Assembly: GCA_001602435.1 (NCBI GenBank) | Contig: CP012156.1 | Coordinates: 3,169,898 to 3,233,897, forward strand | Source of the DNA: Hyphomonadaceae bacterium UKL13-1 | GTDB lineage: Bacteria; Pseudomonadota; Alphaproteobacteria; Caulobacterales; Aquidulcibacteraceae | Length of the DNA: 64,000 nucleotides | Direction: 5' to 3' | Part shown: piece by piece, positions 39,546-48,663 of the stretch | Numbering within the stretch: position 1 is the first letter of the stretch | Layout: each line of letters starts with the position of its first letter | The notes under the pieces: model-generated | Seen by the model: the letters and a program-made list of their open reading frames with translations, nothing else | Told to the model about the DNA's origin: nothing | Databases searched by the model: none | Position numbers and translations under genes: made by a program

Positions 39546-40198
39546 GCAGCACCTCTGGTTTGCGACAGAAACGCTTCTATTTTGTGATGCGACGGCATGC
39601 GGAGCGTGCCAATCTTGGTTCCCTCCAACAAACTTAGATTCAAGCGGCCCATGAGAAGCCTAGCACCATCATCGGTGACGGCACGCGCATACCAGTCCGC
39701 TGCCGGAACGATGTGCTCAGAAATAAACAAACCAAGGTTCACCAAAAGGCGGGCTGCCTCGTGTCGAGATACGGCAATGCCCCAGCCGAAAATGGCAGCG
39801 GGTTCATCGTCGAGGGCACAGATATGGGCTGGATCGGGGCTGACAGCGTTAAACGCATCCGCCAGAACGGCCTGATTACCAGCGGAAGTCAGGGGAACGA
39901 CTCCTAAGAGGCCACAAAGAGGACTTGAATCGGTCGGGTCTGGTTCACCGTTGAGCCGCGCATGGGTCACCCCCATCAGACCAAGTTTCGTGCGCTCATA
40001 AACCCAGCTCATGGTTTCGAGGCTGGCGATCGGCTCTCCAACAAGACCCACCGCCAAGGATCGCCCTTCGATCAGTCGCGAACCAGACAGCGCGTAAACT
40101 TGGAAGTCTGCAGCCGCGCTCGCGATACGTTCGACAGCTGTTCGGCCCAACATTGGGCTGCGAGCTTCCAAATTCGTGCGGGCGAAACTGTGCTGCAT
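39542..40198 (-). CDS. Unknown protein, possibly GNAT-like, first gene of the operon
   Basis: A 218-residue protein I do not recognise. The C-terminal half alternates strand-like and helix-like segments (IFGWGIAVSRHEAARLLVNL, then DWYARAVTDDGARLLMGRL) in a way reminiscent of a divergent GNAT fold, without a clear R/Q-x-x-G-x-G/A acyl-CoA loop. No signal peptide or membrane helix is seen. It is the promoter-proximal gene of a four-gene operon in which every junction overlaps or is 1 nt apart, so it probably works with the GNAT and the hydrolase. It is divergent from the LysR gene across about 190 bp. Confidence 0.7.
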   Translation of the reverse strand: MQHSFARTNLEARSPMLGRTAVERIASAAADFQVYALSGSRLIEGRSLAVGLVGEPIASLETMSWVYERTKLGLMGVTHARLNGEPDPTDSSPLCGLLGVVPLTSAGNQAVLADAFNAVSPDPAHICALDDEPAAIFGWGIAVSRHEAARLLVNLGLFISEHIVPAADWYARAVTDDGARLLMGRLNLSLLEGTKIGTLRMPSHHKIEAFLSQTRGAA

Positions 40199-40386
40199 CT
40201 GGTCCTAACTATGGGCTTACCATTCGGTCGCCGGGGTTGCACATTTGTCAGACACCATGCCAATTGATCGATGGATCAAGGTGTGCGAGACGTTGTTGGT
40301 CGCAGACTCAAGATTTACTCAGCAAAAAAAGCTTGGGGAGCCAGAAAAATTGCAATAGAGTGGCTGCTTACTTGAGGGGACCCTAA

Positions 40387-41436
40387 TTGAAGGAAGTCGT
40401 CCGCCACCGATCAGACTTATCTGATCTTCACGTTTTTTATGCGGTCGCAGTCTGCGGCGGACTGAACGCGGCCGCGCGCAGCCTGCGTGTGGACCCTTCA
40501 ACTGTCTCTCGAGCCCTAGATCAATTGGAAGCCCGGCTGAATACCCGTCTTGTGCGGCGAACCGCGCAAGGGGTGGTGCTAACCAAGGCTGGGGAAATGG
40601 CGTTGGCTCGCGTCCGTACGATCGAGAGCCAAATCGAGGAGATGGAGCACGAAGTCCTTGATTCTGAGGCGACTTCGCCAATCGGGGCTGTGACTTTGTC
40701 CTGTTCTGACGGTGTCGGTGCCTATCTTTTGACCCCCGCTTTGACCCATTTGTTGCGGGAAAATCCGAAACTGGACCTTCGGCTAGACTGTGGCCTCTGG
40801 CCGAATAATCCGTTGGAAGCCGACGCGGAGATCGCATTGGTTTTCAATGCTGAGCCGGTCCCAGGCTATGTTTCCAGGCCTGTAGCCTATTTCCACTATG
40901 GATTATTCGGAACCCAATCCTTCTTTGAGCTGTATGGGATGCCGCAATCCCCAGAAGAAGCGCTTCGCCATCCGTTTCTGCACCATACAGCGCAAAAACT
41001 TACTGCCAATATGCCTCGAAAAGTGCCAGCCTTTCAGGACCTTGCGCGCCGACGGGTGGAAACAAATTCTAGTGCCGCCGTGGTTGAGGGCGTTTTGGCC
41101 GGCATTGGGATAGCGGGCATGCCAACAGTTCTGGCTTCCCTATATCCAGAGCTCGTGATGGTCGGCGATGCTGTGGAACCGCTGGAGTTGAGCCTCGTTT
41201 ATCACCGCGACATTGAACGAATTCCACGGATCAAAGTTGTTCTGAAATGGTTGGAGGCGGTCTTCGACCAAAAGACCAAGCCTTGGTATCGCAGAGAATT
41301 CGTACCGCCTCACGAGTTTGCAGCCTTCACTGGGGCTCAAGCGCCTAACCTGCCGCTCGGGGCAGGCAAAGTTACCGAGAGGGCACCTGCTGAAACGCAG
41401 GCACCAAAACGTCGTATCGCCACATCTGGTACCTAA
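40387..41436 (+). CDS. LysR-family transcriptional regulator
   Basis: DNA-binding regulator with an N-terminal winged HTH (about residues 10-70: LHVFYAVAVCGGLNAAARSL, then VDPSTVSRALDQLEARL) and a LysR substrate-binding domain. At 349 residues it is longer than the usual ~300, with a low-complexity Pro/Ala-rich tail of about 40 residues. The start is TTG 40387, with AGGGGA about 6 nt upstream. It is divergent from the unknown-GNAT-hydrolase operon, the classic layout for a LysR regulator and its target, and 24 nt upstream of an XRE regulator. Confidence 0.9.
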   Translation: MKEVVRHRSDLSDLHVFYAVAVCGGLNAAARSLRVDPSTVSRALDQLEARLNTRLVRRTAQGVVLTKAGEMALARVRTIESQIEEMEHEVLDSEATSPIGAVTLSCSDGVGAYLLTPALTHLLRENPKLDLRLDCGLWPNNPLEADAEIALVFNAEPVPGYVSRPVAYFHYGLFGTQSFFELYGMPQSPEEALRHPFLHHTAQKLTANMPRKVPAFQDLARRRVETNSSAAVVEGVLAGIGIAGMPTVLASLYPELVMVGDAVEPLELSLVYHRDIERIPRIKVVLKWLEAVFDQKTKPWYRREFVPPHEFAAFTGAQAPNLPLGAGKVTERAPAETQAPKRRIATSGT

Positions 41437-41460
41437 GTTCGTAGTAATGGAGTATGTGAA

Positions 41461-41883
41461 GTGTCCGCAAAAGAGAACGTAAACCCCCGCAAGGCCGATG
41501 ACCTCGATCACTTTGTCGCTCAGCGGGTTCGCCGACAGCGTGATGCTGTCGATATGACGCAAGATCAACTTGCCCAAGCATTGGGCATTTCATTCCAGCA
41601 GCTTCAGAAATATGAGCGCGGCGTCAATCGGATTTCGGCGTCTCGTTTGTTTCAGATCTCTTGCGTTCTGGGTGTTGGGCCAGAGTATTTCTATGAAGGC
41701 GTCGATGGCTCACAATATGGCTTGGTCCCTAAGTCTGAGCGCGCGGAAGGTCCACAGTCCTCTATCCTCAGCCTGATTGCGCAAAACCCAGATGCGACGG
41801 ATCTGGTAATCGCCTTTGCCGCAATTAAGTCCTCCAAGCAACGCCAGAAGGCGATCGACTTGGTAAAGTTACTAGCTGACTAA
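41461..41883 (+). CDS. XRE-family helix-turn-helix regulator
   Basis: A 140-residue cytosolic regulator with a Cro/C1-type HTH at about residues 22-75 (MTQDQLAQALGISFQQLQKY, then YERGVNRISASRLFQI). The Phe-Gln-Gln-Leu-Gln-Lys-Tyr-Glu-Arg-Gly core is typical of a large alphaproteobacterial group. The C-terminal part ends in a helical segment. The start is GTG 41461, with GGAG 8 nt upstream. It may be co-transcribed with the LysR gene. The target is not evident. Confidence 0.88.
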   Translation: MSAKENVNPRKADDLDHFVAQRVRRQRDAVDMTQDQLAQALGISFQQLQKYERGVNRISASRLFQISCVLGVGPEYFYEGVDGSQYGLVPKSERAEGPQSSILSLIAQNPDATDLVIAFAAIKSSKQRQKAIDLVKLLAD

Positions 41884-41891
41884 TCGTGTCG

Positions 41892-41928
41892 CCGTGGCGT
41901 TTAGGATGCACCTGTCCTAACGCCACGG
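41892..41928 (+). terminator. Long stem-loop after the XRE gene
   Basis: CCGTGGCG-type arm at 41892-41906 pairs with 41915-41928 (14 bp with one bulged T) around an 8-nt loop, starting 8 nt after the XRE stop. There is no T-run, so it is either a T-poor or Rho-assisted terminator or another RNA structure. Confidence 0.5.
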
Positions 41929-41992
41929 GCAGGGCTAGACACAACCTCTGCGGGACTTCATATTGAGCCTCATTAAAGTGAGGTGTGTATTG

Positions 41993-42538
41993 ATGTCTGA
42001 TGAGTCTGATTTAGCCCAGCAAAAACGTCCGCATTTGTTTGGACGTTCAATTCCCATCCTCTTAGCACTCCTGGCGACAGGGGGTCTGATTTACTGGTTT
42101 GTTAAGCCAAAGCCAGACGTCCGTTATGCGCGGGCTTCAGCCGTTGTCATGAGTCAGATCAAGCCCGGCGGCAACGTCTTGGTAAAACTTGAGCGCGGCG
42201 CAGAGGTCAACGTTCTTTTGACCAAAGAGTTGAATGGCTGGGCCATGGTTATGGTGTCACCATCGGACACAGGTTTCATTCGTTTGGCCGAAGTTGATAC
42301 GGATCGCCGTCCAGTTCTGACAGGCGCTTACAAAGCCAAAGCAGTTCAGGAATCGATCACGTTGCGCGAGGAGCCCAATCCAGCGGCATCGCGTGTCGAT
42401 GAACTTCCGGCCAAGACCTTGGTTCAGGTCTGGGGCTATACCGAGACACCTACTGGAAAATGGGCCGAGATTACACGCTATAATGAGAGGGGTGTTGGCT
42501 ATGTGTTGCGTGAGGAGCTAGAGGCCGCCTTCGAGTGA
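41993..42538 (+). CDS. Membrane-anchored SH3-domain protein
   Basis: A 181-residue protein with a short cytosolic N-terminus, one membrane helix (IPILLALLATGGLIYWFV, about residues 20-37) and a periplasmic part with two bacterial SH3-like modules. Each module has the pattern of alternating strands ending in a Gly/Trp motif (ELNGWAMV, then TGKWAEIT and GVGYVLREEL). Such proteins often bind cell-wall or peptide ligands, but no function can be assigned. The ATG at 41993 is preferred over an in-frame TTG at 41963; GAGG lies 9 nt upstream. Confidence 0.75.
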   Translation: MSDESDLAQQKRPHLFGRSIPILLALLATGGLIYWFVKPKPDVRYARASAVVMSQIKPGGNVLVKLERGAEVNVLLTKELNGWAMVMVSPSDTGFIRLAEVDTDRRPVLTGAYKAKAVQESITLREEPNPAASRVDELPAKTLVQVWGYTETPTGKWAEITRYNERGVGYVLREELEAAFE

Positions 42539-42558
42539 GGCGGCCTTCAGTCTTGGGA

Positions 42559-43539
42559 CTAGCCGCGAGGCAATAGGATTGTAGCGCCGGTGGTTTGACG
42601 CCCTTCCAAGGCGCGATGGGCATCGGCTGCCTGCTCAAGTGGATATCGCGCGCCAATCACCGGCCGGATCACGCCTTTTTCGACAAGGCCAAAAAGGTCC
42701 TTGGCCGCTTGATCCAATTCTGGAGTGGTTGCCACATAGTCAAACAAGGTCGGCCTTGTCAGGAACAGCGAGCCACGACGCGATAGATCGAGCGGCGAGA
42801 CAGGCGCTGGTGGCCCTGACGCATTGCCAAAGCTTACGACCAACCCGCGCCGCGCGGTACTGTCGAGCGAGGCCACCAAGGTGTCGGCACCAACAGAATC
42901 ATAGACGATTTCACAGCCCTTGCCGTTTGTAAGCGCCCTGACCCGTTCAGCAATCGGCTCCGAACGATAAAGGATGATTTCAGAGCACCCGTGTTCGCGG
43001 GCCAATTCAGCTTTTGCCTCACTCCCCACAGTACCAATCACGCGCACACCTAAATGGGCCAGCCAAGAGCAGGCAATGAGACCAACCCCACCTGCTGCGG
43101 CGTGAAATAAGACCGTTTCCCCTGCCTTCAATGGTCTTAAGCGCTGGATTAGAAATTCAGCGGTTAAGCCTTTCAGGAGGATCCCGGCGGCGACATCCAG
43201 TGCAATGCTATCTGGAACTTTGACGGCGCGGCCCTCTGGCACAGCCGCATAGTCGGCATAGGCACCCAAGGGGCCAGAAGAAAAGGCAACGCGGTCGCCA
43301 ATCGCGAATCGAGTCACGGATTCGCCAATTGCGGTAACAACACCAGCCCCTTCAAGCCCAAGGCCGGAGGGTAAAGGGATCGGGTAAAGGCCGGTACGTT
43401 GATAGGTATCAATGAAATTGAGGCCGCACGCGGCCATCTCAATCAGAATCTCATCGGGCTTAGGGTTTGGGATCGGGACCTCGCGCAATTCGAGCACTTC
43501 TGGTCCACCCAGCCGAGAAAGGCCGATTTGACGCATCAT
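42559..43539 (-). CDS. NADPH:quinone oxidoreductase (zeta-crystallin/Qor type)
   Basis: A 326-residue zinc-free medium-chain dehydrogenase. The N-terminal GroES-like domain contains LGLEGAGVVTAIGESV, and the Rossmann nucleotide-binding motif is AAAGGVGLIACSWLAHLG. Members reduce quinones or enones with NADPH. It overlaps the end of the dienelactone hydrolase gene (ATGATG/TGA), so the two are in one operon. Confidence 0.9.
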   Translation of the reverse strand: MMRQIGLSRLGGPEVLELREVPIPNPKPDEILIEMAACGLNFIDTYQRTGLYPIPLPSGLGLEGAGVVTAIGESVTRFAIGDRVAFSSGPLGAYADYAAVPEGRAVKVPDSIALDVAAGILLKGLTAEFLIQRLRPLKAGETVLFHAAAGGVGLIACSWLAHLGVRVIGTVGSEAKAELAREHGCSEIILYRSEPIAERVRALTNGKGCEIVYDSVGADTLVASLDSTARRGLVVSFGNASGPPAPVSPLDLSRRGSLFLTRPTLFDYVATTPELDQAAKDLFGLVEKGVIRPVIGARYPLEQAADAHRALEGRQTTGATILLPRG

Positions 43540-44222
43540 GACAAGGTCTCTGCGAAGAATGCCATGGTCCGCTCATTCGCCAGCGCGGCACCTGCGGCGT
43601 CAAAATGTTGCCCACCGACGCGCGCAAAAGCGTGGTCGAGCCCCTCATAAACATGCATTTCGATTTGCTTGTGGCCAGATAGCCCGGCCTTCATAGCGGC
43701 TTGGGCTTCCTTGTTCACAAAGGAATCTTCCGAGGCGACATGCATCAAAAGCGGCTTGGTGTCTGCGGTGGCCTCGGCCAAGCGATCCTGAATGCCCACA
43801 CCATAATAGCTGACGCTGGCATTGATGCTTGTCCGGGTCGCGGTCAGATAGGCAAGCAGGCCACCCAGACAATAGCCAACGGCGCCAATGGTGGCGTGGG
43901 TTTGGCGAATATGATCAATCGTTGCCTGAATGTCGACGACACCCTTGTCGACGTTAAACTTACCAAAATAATCAAATGCTTGTTGCCACTCTTCTGGCGA
44001 TTGGTCAGTAATATCGATACCCGGTTGAATCCGCCAGAACAGGTCTGGAACGACTGCTAGATAGCCTTGAGCGGCATAGGTGTCGGCCAAGTCGCGCATC
44101 ACTTTATTGACGCCGAAAATTTCTTGGATCACCACCAAAGCGCGGCCATTGGCTTGCGCTGGCTTGGCAACATAGGCCGTGAATGCGCCATCTGGTCCGT
44201 TGATCGTGACATGCTCGCCCAT
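43536..44222 (-). CDS. Dienelactone hydrolase family protein
   Basis: An alpha/beta hydrolase of 228 residues. The catalytic triad Cys-Asp-His is visible as GYCLGG, ASEDSFV and GLDHAFAR; VIQEIFGVN is typical for DLH. The ATG at 44222 has GGAGG 8 nt upstream; an in-frame extension upstream is unsupported. The natural substrate is unknown, as most family members are not linked to chlorocatechol degradation. Co-transcribed with the quinone oxidoreductase. Confidence 0.9.
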   Translation of the reverse strand: MGEHVTINGPDGAFTAYVAKPAQANGRALVVIQEIFGVNKVMRDLADTYAAQGYLAVVPDLFWRIQPGIDITDQSPEEWQQAFDYFGKFNVDKGVVDIQATIDHIRQTHATIGAVGYCLGGLLAYLTATRTSINASVSYYGVGIQDRLAEATADTKPLLMHVASEDSFVNKEAQAAMKAGLSGHKQIEMHVYEGLDHAFARVGGQHFDAAGAALANERTMAFFAETLS

Positions 44223-44423
44223 ATGTGTATCCTCCGAAAAGTCAGAATTGATCGCCGCCTCGCTTGACCTAGCCAAAGTCGAGCCCCAAGTGAGGGGGTG
44301 TTACGGCTATGACCTAGTCGCAAGACCACGGGATGACAATCGGTTTTGTTATCTTTTGGGAAAGCCACGACGGGTGATCATTGCGGTCAACCAAGTGTGG
44401 CCGCCAATTTGGAGATAGGTAGC

Positions 44424-44717
44424 ATGAAAGTCAGTATTGAAGTGGATTTGACGCCAAGCGAAGCGCGCGAGCTTTTGGGCATGCCGAACCTAACCTCTAT
44501 TCAAGAGGCCTTTGTTGGAATCGCCAAGGATAAGATCGAGAAAACTGGCAATATGGTCGATGTAGAACCTATGTTGCGGACTTGGACGGGCCTCGGCGGC
44601 GCGGCCACCGAAGCATTTGGGGCCCTTGTCGGCGCAGCCTTGAAGGTGGCGACCAGCGATGTCGGCACGAAGCCCACAAGCACTGCGGACAAAAGCGCGA
44701 GCGACAAGACCTCGTGA
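44424..44717 (+). CDS. DUF6489-type small protein upstream of mnmE
   Basis: A 97-residue protein beginning MKVSIEVDLTPSEARELLGM, which I recognise as a conserved alphaproteobacterial family of unknown function (DUF6489, from memory). It has a Gly/Ala-rich helix in the second half and a Ser/Thr/Lys tail. Its TGA overlaps the mnmE start (GTGA), so it is translationally coupled to a tRNA-modification gene; a physical or assembly role with MnmE is possible but not shown. Confidence 0.75.
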   Translation: MKVSIEVDLTPSEARELLGMPNLTSIQEAFVGIAKDKIEKTGNMVDVEPMLRTWTGLGGAATEAFGALVGAALKVATSDVGTKPTSTADKSASDKTS

Positions 44718-46027
44718 CAGCGTCCACCATCGTGGCCCTTGCATCGGGGCCGGGACCAGCCGGGGTCAGCATCCTCCGTTTATCCGGACCAGCCTGTGAA
44801 ACGGTCGCCCAGCGATTGATCGGCACCATACCTGAAGCGCGGCGCGCGACACTGGCCAAGGTGGTCGATCTCGACAATGATCCGATTGATAATGCGCTCG
44901 TTATTTATTTTCCAAAACCAAGAAGCTTCACTGGGGAAGACGTTTTAGAGCTGCATGTCCACGGGGGTCGTGCGGTAGTGCGCGACACAATGGAAGCTTG
45001 TTTGGGAATTGCAGGCGTCCGCCTCGCGGAGCCAGGAGAGTTTAGTCGGCGGGCCTTCCTAAATGGGAAGATGGATCTTACGGCAGCGGAAGGCTTGGCC
45101 GATCTCGTTGAGGCCGAAACGGCGGCCCAGCGGCGCCAAGCACTTCGACAAATGGAAGGTGAACTGGCCGATGAAGTGGATCGCTGGCGCGAAGCGGTGA
45201 TTGATTGCCTCGCCGACGCTGAAGGCGATATCGATTTCCCCGATGAGGATTTACCGCCCGGCCTAAGCGAACGCGCACGCCAGCGTATTGAAAGCCTGAA
45301 GGCTCGCCTTGAATCCTATCTGGCAGAGTCTCAGCGTGCAGAGCGGGTGCGCACAGGTTATCAGGTCGCCATTGTTGGCAAGCCAAACGCTGGGAAATCG
45401 AGCCTTATCAATCAAGTAGCGCGTCGCGAAGCCGCGATTGTCTCACCCATCCCTGGCACCACCCGCGATATTGTCGAAGTGCGCTTAGTCCTTGGCGGAA
45501 TGGTGATTCTGATTTCCGATACGGCGGGGTTACGTGAGTCTGAGGACCTTGTAGAGGCCGAAGGGGTACGTCGTGCTCGCGGGCGTGCGGCCGAGGCGGA
45601 CTTGCGGCTGGCCCTGATTACCGATCATGCGGACATGATGGAGTTTACTGACCTGATGAAGGCGGGCGACCTCTGGCTTCTCGGGCAAGCAGATCGGCTA
45701 GATTGGACTGAGCAAGCCGGAGTCGGATTGGCCGTGTCCAGCGTCACGCGTCAAGGGCTCGACGACCTCGAATCTATCATCACCGAGCGCGCCCAAGCCG
45801 ACCTTGGCAAATCTGAATCAGCACCTCTAACCCGACTTCGCCATCAAGAGGCTGTTCGAGAAGGGATTGGGGCATTGGATCGGGCCTTGACTGCTTCCAT
45901 ACATGCCCCCGAGCTTGTCGCAGAAGACTTGCGCTTGGCGGCGCGAGCTTTGGGGCGCGTCACAGGACGGGTCGACATGGAAGATGTGCTCGACCGGCTA
46001 TTCTCTCAATTCTGCATTGGGAAGTAG
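44714..46027 (+). CDS. mnmE: tRNA uridine-5-carboxymethylaminomethyl GTPase MnmE
   Basis: Folate-binding GTPase that, with MnmG, makes cmnm5U34 in tRNA anticodons. The GTG at 44714 gives 437 residues starting VTASTIVALASGPGP; an upstream frame extension overlapping the previous gene is not real. G domain: GKPNAGKSSLIN, DTAGLRE; the conserved C-terminal FCIGK is present. It heads the mnmE-mnmG-rsmG-parA-parB run. Confidence 0.97.
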   Translation: MTASTIVALASGPGPAGVSILRLSGPACETVAQRLIGTIPEARRATLAKVVDLDNDPIDNALVIYFPKPRSFTGEDVLELHVHGGRAVVRDTMEACLGIAGVRLAEPGEFSRRAFLNGKMDLTAAEGLADLVEAETAAQRRQALRQMEGELADEVDRWREAVIDCLADAEGDIDFPDEDLPPGLSERARQRIESLKARLESYLAESQRAERVRTGYQVAIVGKPNAGKSSLINQVARREAAIVSPIPGTTRDIVEVRLVLGGMVILISDTAGLRESEDLVEAEGVRRARGRAAEADLRLALITDHADMMEFTDLMKAGDLWLLGQADRLDWTEQAGVGLAVSSVTRQGLDDLESIITERAQADLGKSESAPLTRLRHQEAVREGIGALDRALTASIHAPELVAEDLRLAARALGRVTGRVDMEDVLDRLFSQFCIGK

Positions 46028-46044
46028 GGCGAGGCCCAGCGGCT

Positions 46045-46060
46045 CGTTTCACGTGAAACA
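46045..46060. promoter_or_regulatory. parS site 1
   Basis: CGTTTCACGTGAAACA contains the full 14-bp GTTTCACGTGAAAC palindrome and matches the 16-bp parS consensus TGTTTCACGTGAAACA at 15 of 16 positions. It lies in the mnmE-mnmG gap, 2.6 kb upstream of parA. ParB loads on such sites as CTP-dependent clamps for chromosome segregation. Confidence 0.93.
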
Positions 46061-46130
46061 GCTCTGAGCGGATGAGTCGACCTGTGCGTGAAGTTTCGCT
46101 ATGTAGGCCGCCCCACTCAGAGGCAAGATT

Positions 46131-48002
46131 TTGGCACATAGCGCTTACGACATCATTATTATTGGCGGCGGCCATGCTGGCTGTGAAGCTGCGGCCGCGA
46201 GCGCGCGCGTCGGCGCAAAGACCCTGCTGGTCACGCATAACGGCGCGACCATTGGCGAAATGTCATGTAATCCGGCAATTGGAGGCCTCGGCAAAGGCCA
46301 TCTCGTTCGTGAGATTGACGCACTCGACGGGATCATGGGCCAAGCCGCAGACGCCGCGGGTATCCAATTTCGGATGCTCAATCGTTCAAAAGGCCCTGCG
46401 GTTCGGGGTCCGCGCGCGCAGGCCGACCGCAAACTGTATCGTGAAGCCATCCAATCAATCCTGGCTGCACAAGACAATCTGTCGATCTTGAGTGCAGCGG
46501 TTGAAGATTTGATCCTGATTGATGGGACATGTCGCGGCATTATCCTAGGCAATGGCGACCGGATCGAAGCAGGCGCCGTTGTGCTGACGACCGGCACATT
46601 CTTAAACGGCATGATCCATCTAGGGCAAAAGACATGGCCGGCGGGCCGTATCGATGAGGCCCCGGCAATTGGACTGGCACAAACGCTTTATCGGCTTGGC
46701 TTGCCGATGGGTCGACTTAAGACAGGGACGCCGGCGCGGCTAGATGGCCGCACCATTGACTACGGTGTCTGCGAGAAACAGCCGGGGGATGAGCCACCGA
46801 CCCCCTTTTCCTTCTTGAACGAAAGCATCACCACACCACAAGTTCCCTGCTGGATCACGTGGACGAATGAGGCGACCCACCAAATCATTCGCGACAATCT
46901 GCATTTGTCGGCTGTCTATGGTGGGGCGATCGAAGGTCGGGGGCCGCGCTATTGCCCGTCCATTGAGGACAAGATTGTCCGCTTTTCTGACAAGGATCGC
47001 CACCAGATCTTCCTAGAGCCTGAGGGCTTGGATGATCCGACCATTTATCCCAATGGCATTTCGACCTCTTTCCCAGAGGAAGTTCAAGCAGCCTTCATGC
47101 GGACGATCCCCGGCCTCGAGCGGGTTGAGATCATGCGCTATGCCTATGCGATTGAATATGACTATGTCGACCCCCGTGCCTTGGGGTCTGACCTGTCGGT
47201 GCAGTCGGTCCCCGGCCTTTATTTGGCTGGGCAGATCAACGGCACAACCGGTTATGAAGAAGCGGCTGCGCAGGGCTTGATGGCCGGTCTTAATGCGGCG
47301 CGGCGGGTGGGCGGGCTTTCACCAGTGAGTTTCCGTCGCGATGAAGCCTATATCGGTGTTTTGATCGATGATTTGATTACGCGCGGTGTTTCGGAGCCTT
47401 ATCGGATGTTTACGTCTCGGGCGGAATATCGCCTGACCCTGCGTGCAGACAATGCGGACCAGCGCCTGACGCCGGTTGGCATCTCGCTTGGTTTGGTCGG
47501 AGCACGTCGGACCCAAGCCTTTACCGAGAAACTCAGCGAGATATCGACTGCGCGTGCCTATGCAACTGAAACGACCATCACACCGACCGAGGCCGCCAAG
47601 CTTGGTTTGCCTGTCAATCAGGATGGCCGCAAGCGCAGTGTGCTGGAGTTAATCGCCCATCCTCAGATTGGTTTACCGCGCCTGTTGGACATTTTCCCTG
47701 ACCTCACGGCAATGAGCGCCCGCGCCCTTACCCAACTGGAGACCGAAGCGGTTTACTCGGGATATCTGGATCGCCAGCAAGCCGATATCGTGGCCTTCCG
47801 ACGTGATGAGGATTTGGAGCTTCCCCAAGATCTCGACTACCGCGCCATTGGCGGGCTTTCCAATGAGGCGCGCGAGAAACTGTTGGCCGTTCGCCCGACC
47901 ACGCTTGGTCAAGCGTCGCGGATTGAAGGCATGACGGCCGGAGCGCTCACAGCCCTTCTGGCCTATGTTCGTCGAGGGGTCAGCTCCCGTGCGTCCGCTT
48001 AA
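46131..48002 (+). CDS. mnmG: tRNA uridine-5-carboxymethylaminomethyl synthase MnmG
   Basis: FAD-dependent partner of MnmE in U34 modification (formerly GidA). 623 residues, normal length; FAD-binding [12 protein letters not shown] at the N-terminus, [19 protein letters not shown], and YEEAAAQGL in the second half. The start is TTG 46131, with GAGG 7 nt upstream. It is flanked on both sides by parS sites. The rsmG start overlaps its end. Confidence 0.97.
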   Translation: MAHSAYDIIIIGGGHAGCEAAAASARVGAKTLLVTHNGATIGEMSCNPAIGGLGKGHLVREIDALDGIMGQAADAAGIQFRMLNRSKGPAVRGPRAQADRKLYREAIQSILAAQDNLSILSAAVEDLILIDGTCRGIILGNGDRIEAGAVVLTTGTFLNGMIHLGQKTWPAGRIDEAPAIGLAQTLYRLGLPMGRLKTGTPARLDGRTIDYGVCEKQPGDEPPTPFSFLNESITTPQVPCWITWTNEATHQIIRDNLHLSAVYGGAIEGRGPRYCPSIEDKIVRFSDKDRHQIFLEPEGLDDPTIYPNGISTSFPEEVQAAFMRTIPGLERVEIMRYAYAIEYDYVDPRALGSDLSVQSVPGLYLAGQINGTTGYEEAAAQGLMAGLNAARRVGGLSPVSFRRDEAYIGVLIDDLITRGVSEPYRMFTSRAEYRLTLRADNADQRLTPVGISLGLVGARRTQAFTEKLSEISTARAYATETTITPTEAAKLGLPVNQDGRKRSVLELIAHPQIGLPRLLDIFPDLTAMSARALTQLETEAVYSGYLDRQQADIVAFRRDEDLELPQDLDYRAIGGLSNEAREKLLAVRPTTLGQASRIEGMTAGALTALLAYVRRGVSSRASA

Positions 48003-48663
48003 CTTAGAAGCCAGTCGGACCGCCTTGGACGTCCAAGAACTACTCGTGTCTGACTATGGTGTTTCACGTGAAACCATCGAACGTTTTGAGGCCTATCAAG
48101 CCATACTCACCAAATGGGCACCCCGGATCAATCTTGTCGGAGCATCTACCCTCGCGGCATTCTGGGATCGTCACATACTGGATTCCGCTCAATTACTGCC
48201 GCTCGCTCGCCCTGACGCAAGAACCTGGGTCGACTTTGGTTCAGGAGCTGGTTTCCCTGGACTTGTTATTGCAGCCCTAGTTCAATCACACGACGGCGCA
48301 CACGTTACGCTGATCGAGGCCAGCGCCAAGCGCTGCGGCTTCCTGAGGGAAGCGGCACGAGCCATGCAGGTAAAAGTAGAGATCATCAACGACAAGCTGG
48401 AGCATGTCACCCCGCATCCAGTCGACATCATCACCGCACGGGCCTTTACCGCGCTTGACCGTCTGCTCGCCTATGCGGATCCGTGGCAAGGCCCCCAGAC
48501 GCAAGCACTGTTTCCAAAAGGGGAAGAAGTGTCTGGGGAGCTTGCGCAGGCCTCGACAAACTGGCTGTTTAAGTCGACAATCCATCCATCGGTCAGCGAT
48601 GCACGAGGCTGCATTGTCGAAGTCACCGAGTGCCAAGCCAGAACAGGGTCCACGCAACTATGA
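47989..48663 (+). CDS. rsmG: 16S rRNA (guanine527-N7)-methyltransferase RsmG
   Basis: SAM-dependent methyltransferase modifying G527 of 16S rRNA (GidB). The GTG at 47989 gives 224 residues with GAGGGG 9 nt upstream; ATG 47965 is possible. SAM motif: [13 protein letters not shown]. The codons for VSRET near residue 25 are the parS palindrome, so coding and partition signals share the same bases. It overlaps parA by ATGA. Confidence 0.95.
   Translation: MRPLNLEASRTALDVQELLVSDYGVSRETIERFEAYQAILTKWAPRINLVGASTLAAFWDRHILDSAQLLPLARPDARTWVDFGSGAGFPGLVIAALVQSHDGAHVTLIEASAKRCGFLREAARAMQVKVEIINDKLEHVTPHPVDIITARAFTALDRLLAYADPWQGPQTQALFPKGEEVSGELAQASTNWLFKSTIHPSVSDARGCIVEVTECQARTGSTQL
48060..48075. promoter_or_regulatory. 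parS site 2, inside rsmG
   Basis: TGTTTCACGTGAAACC matches the parS consensus TGTTTCACGTGAAACA at 15 of 16 positions, including the whole 14-bp palindrome. It is about 2.0 kb from site 1 and 0.6 kb upstream of parA, and encodes Val-Ser-Arg-Glu-Thr of RsmG. Confidence 0.93.

Noticed and set aside
44582..44713. N-terminal extension of mnmE
   Set aside because: It overlaps the DUF6489 gene in another frame; the family begins at the GTG at 44714.
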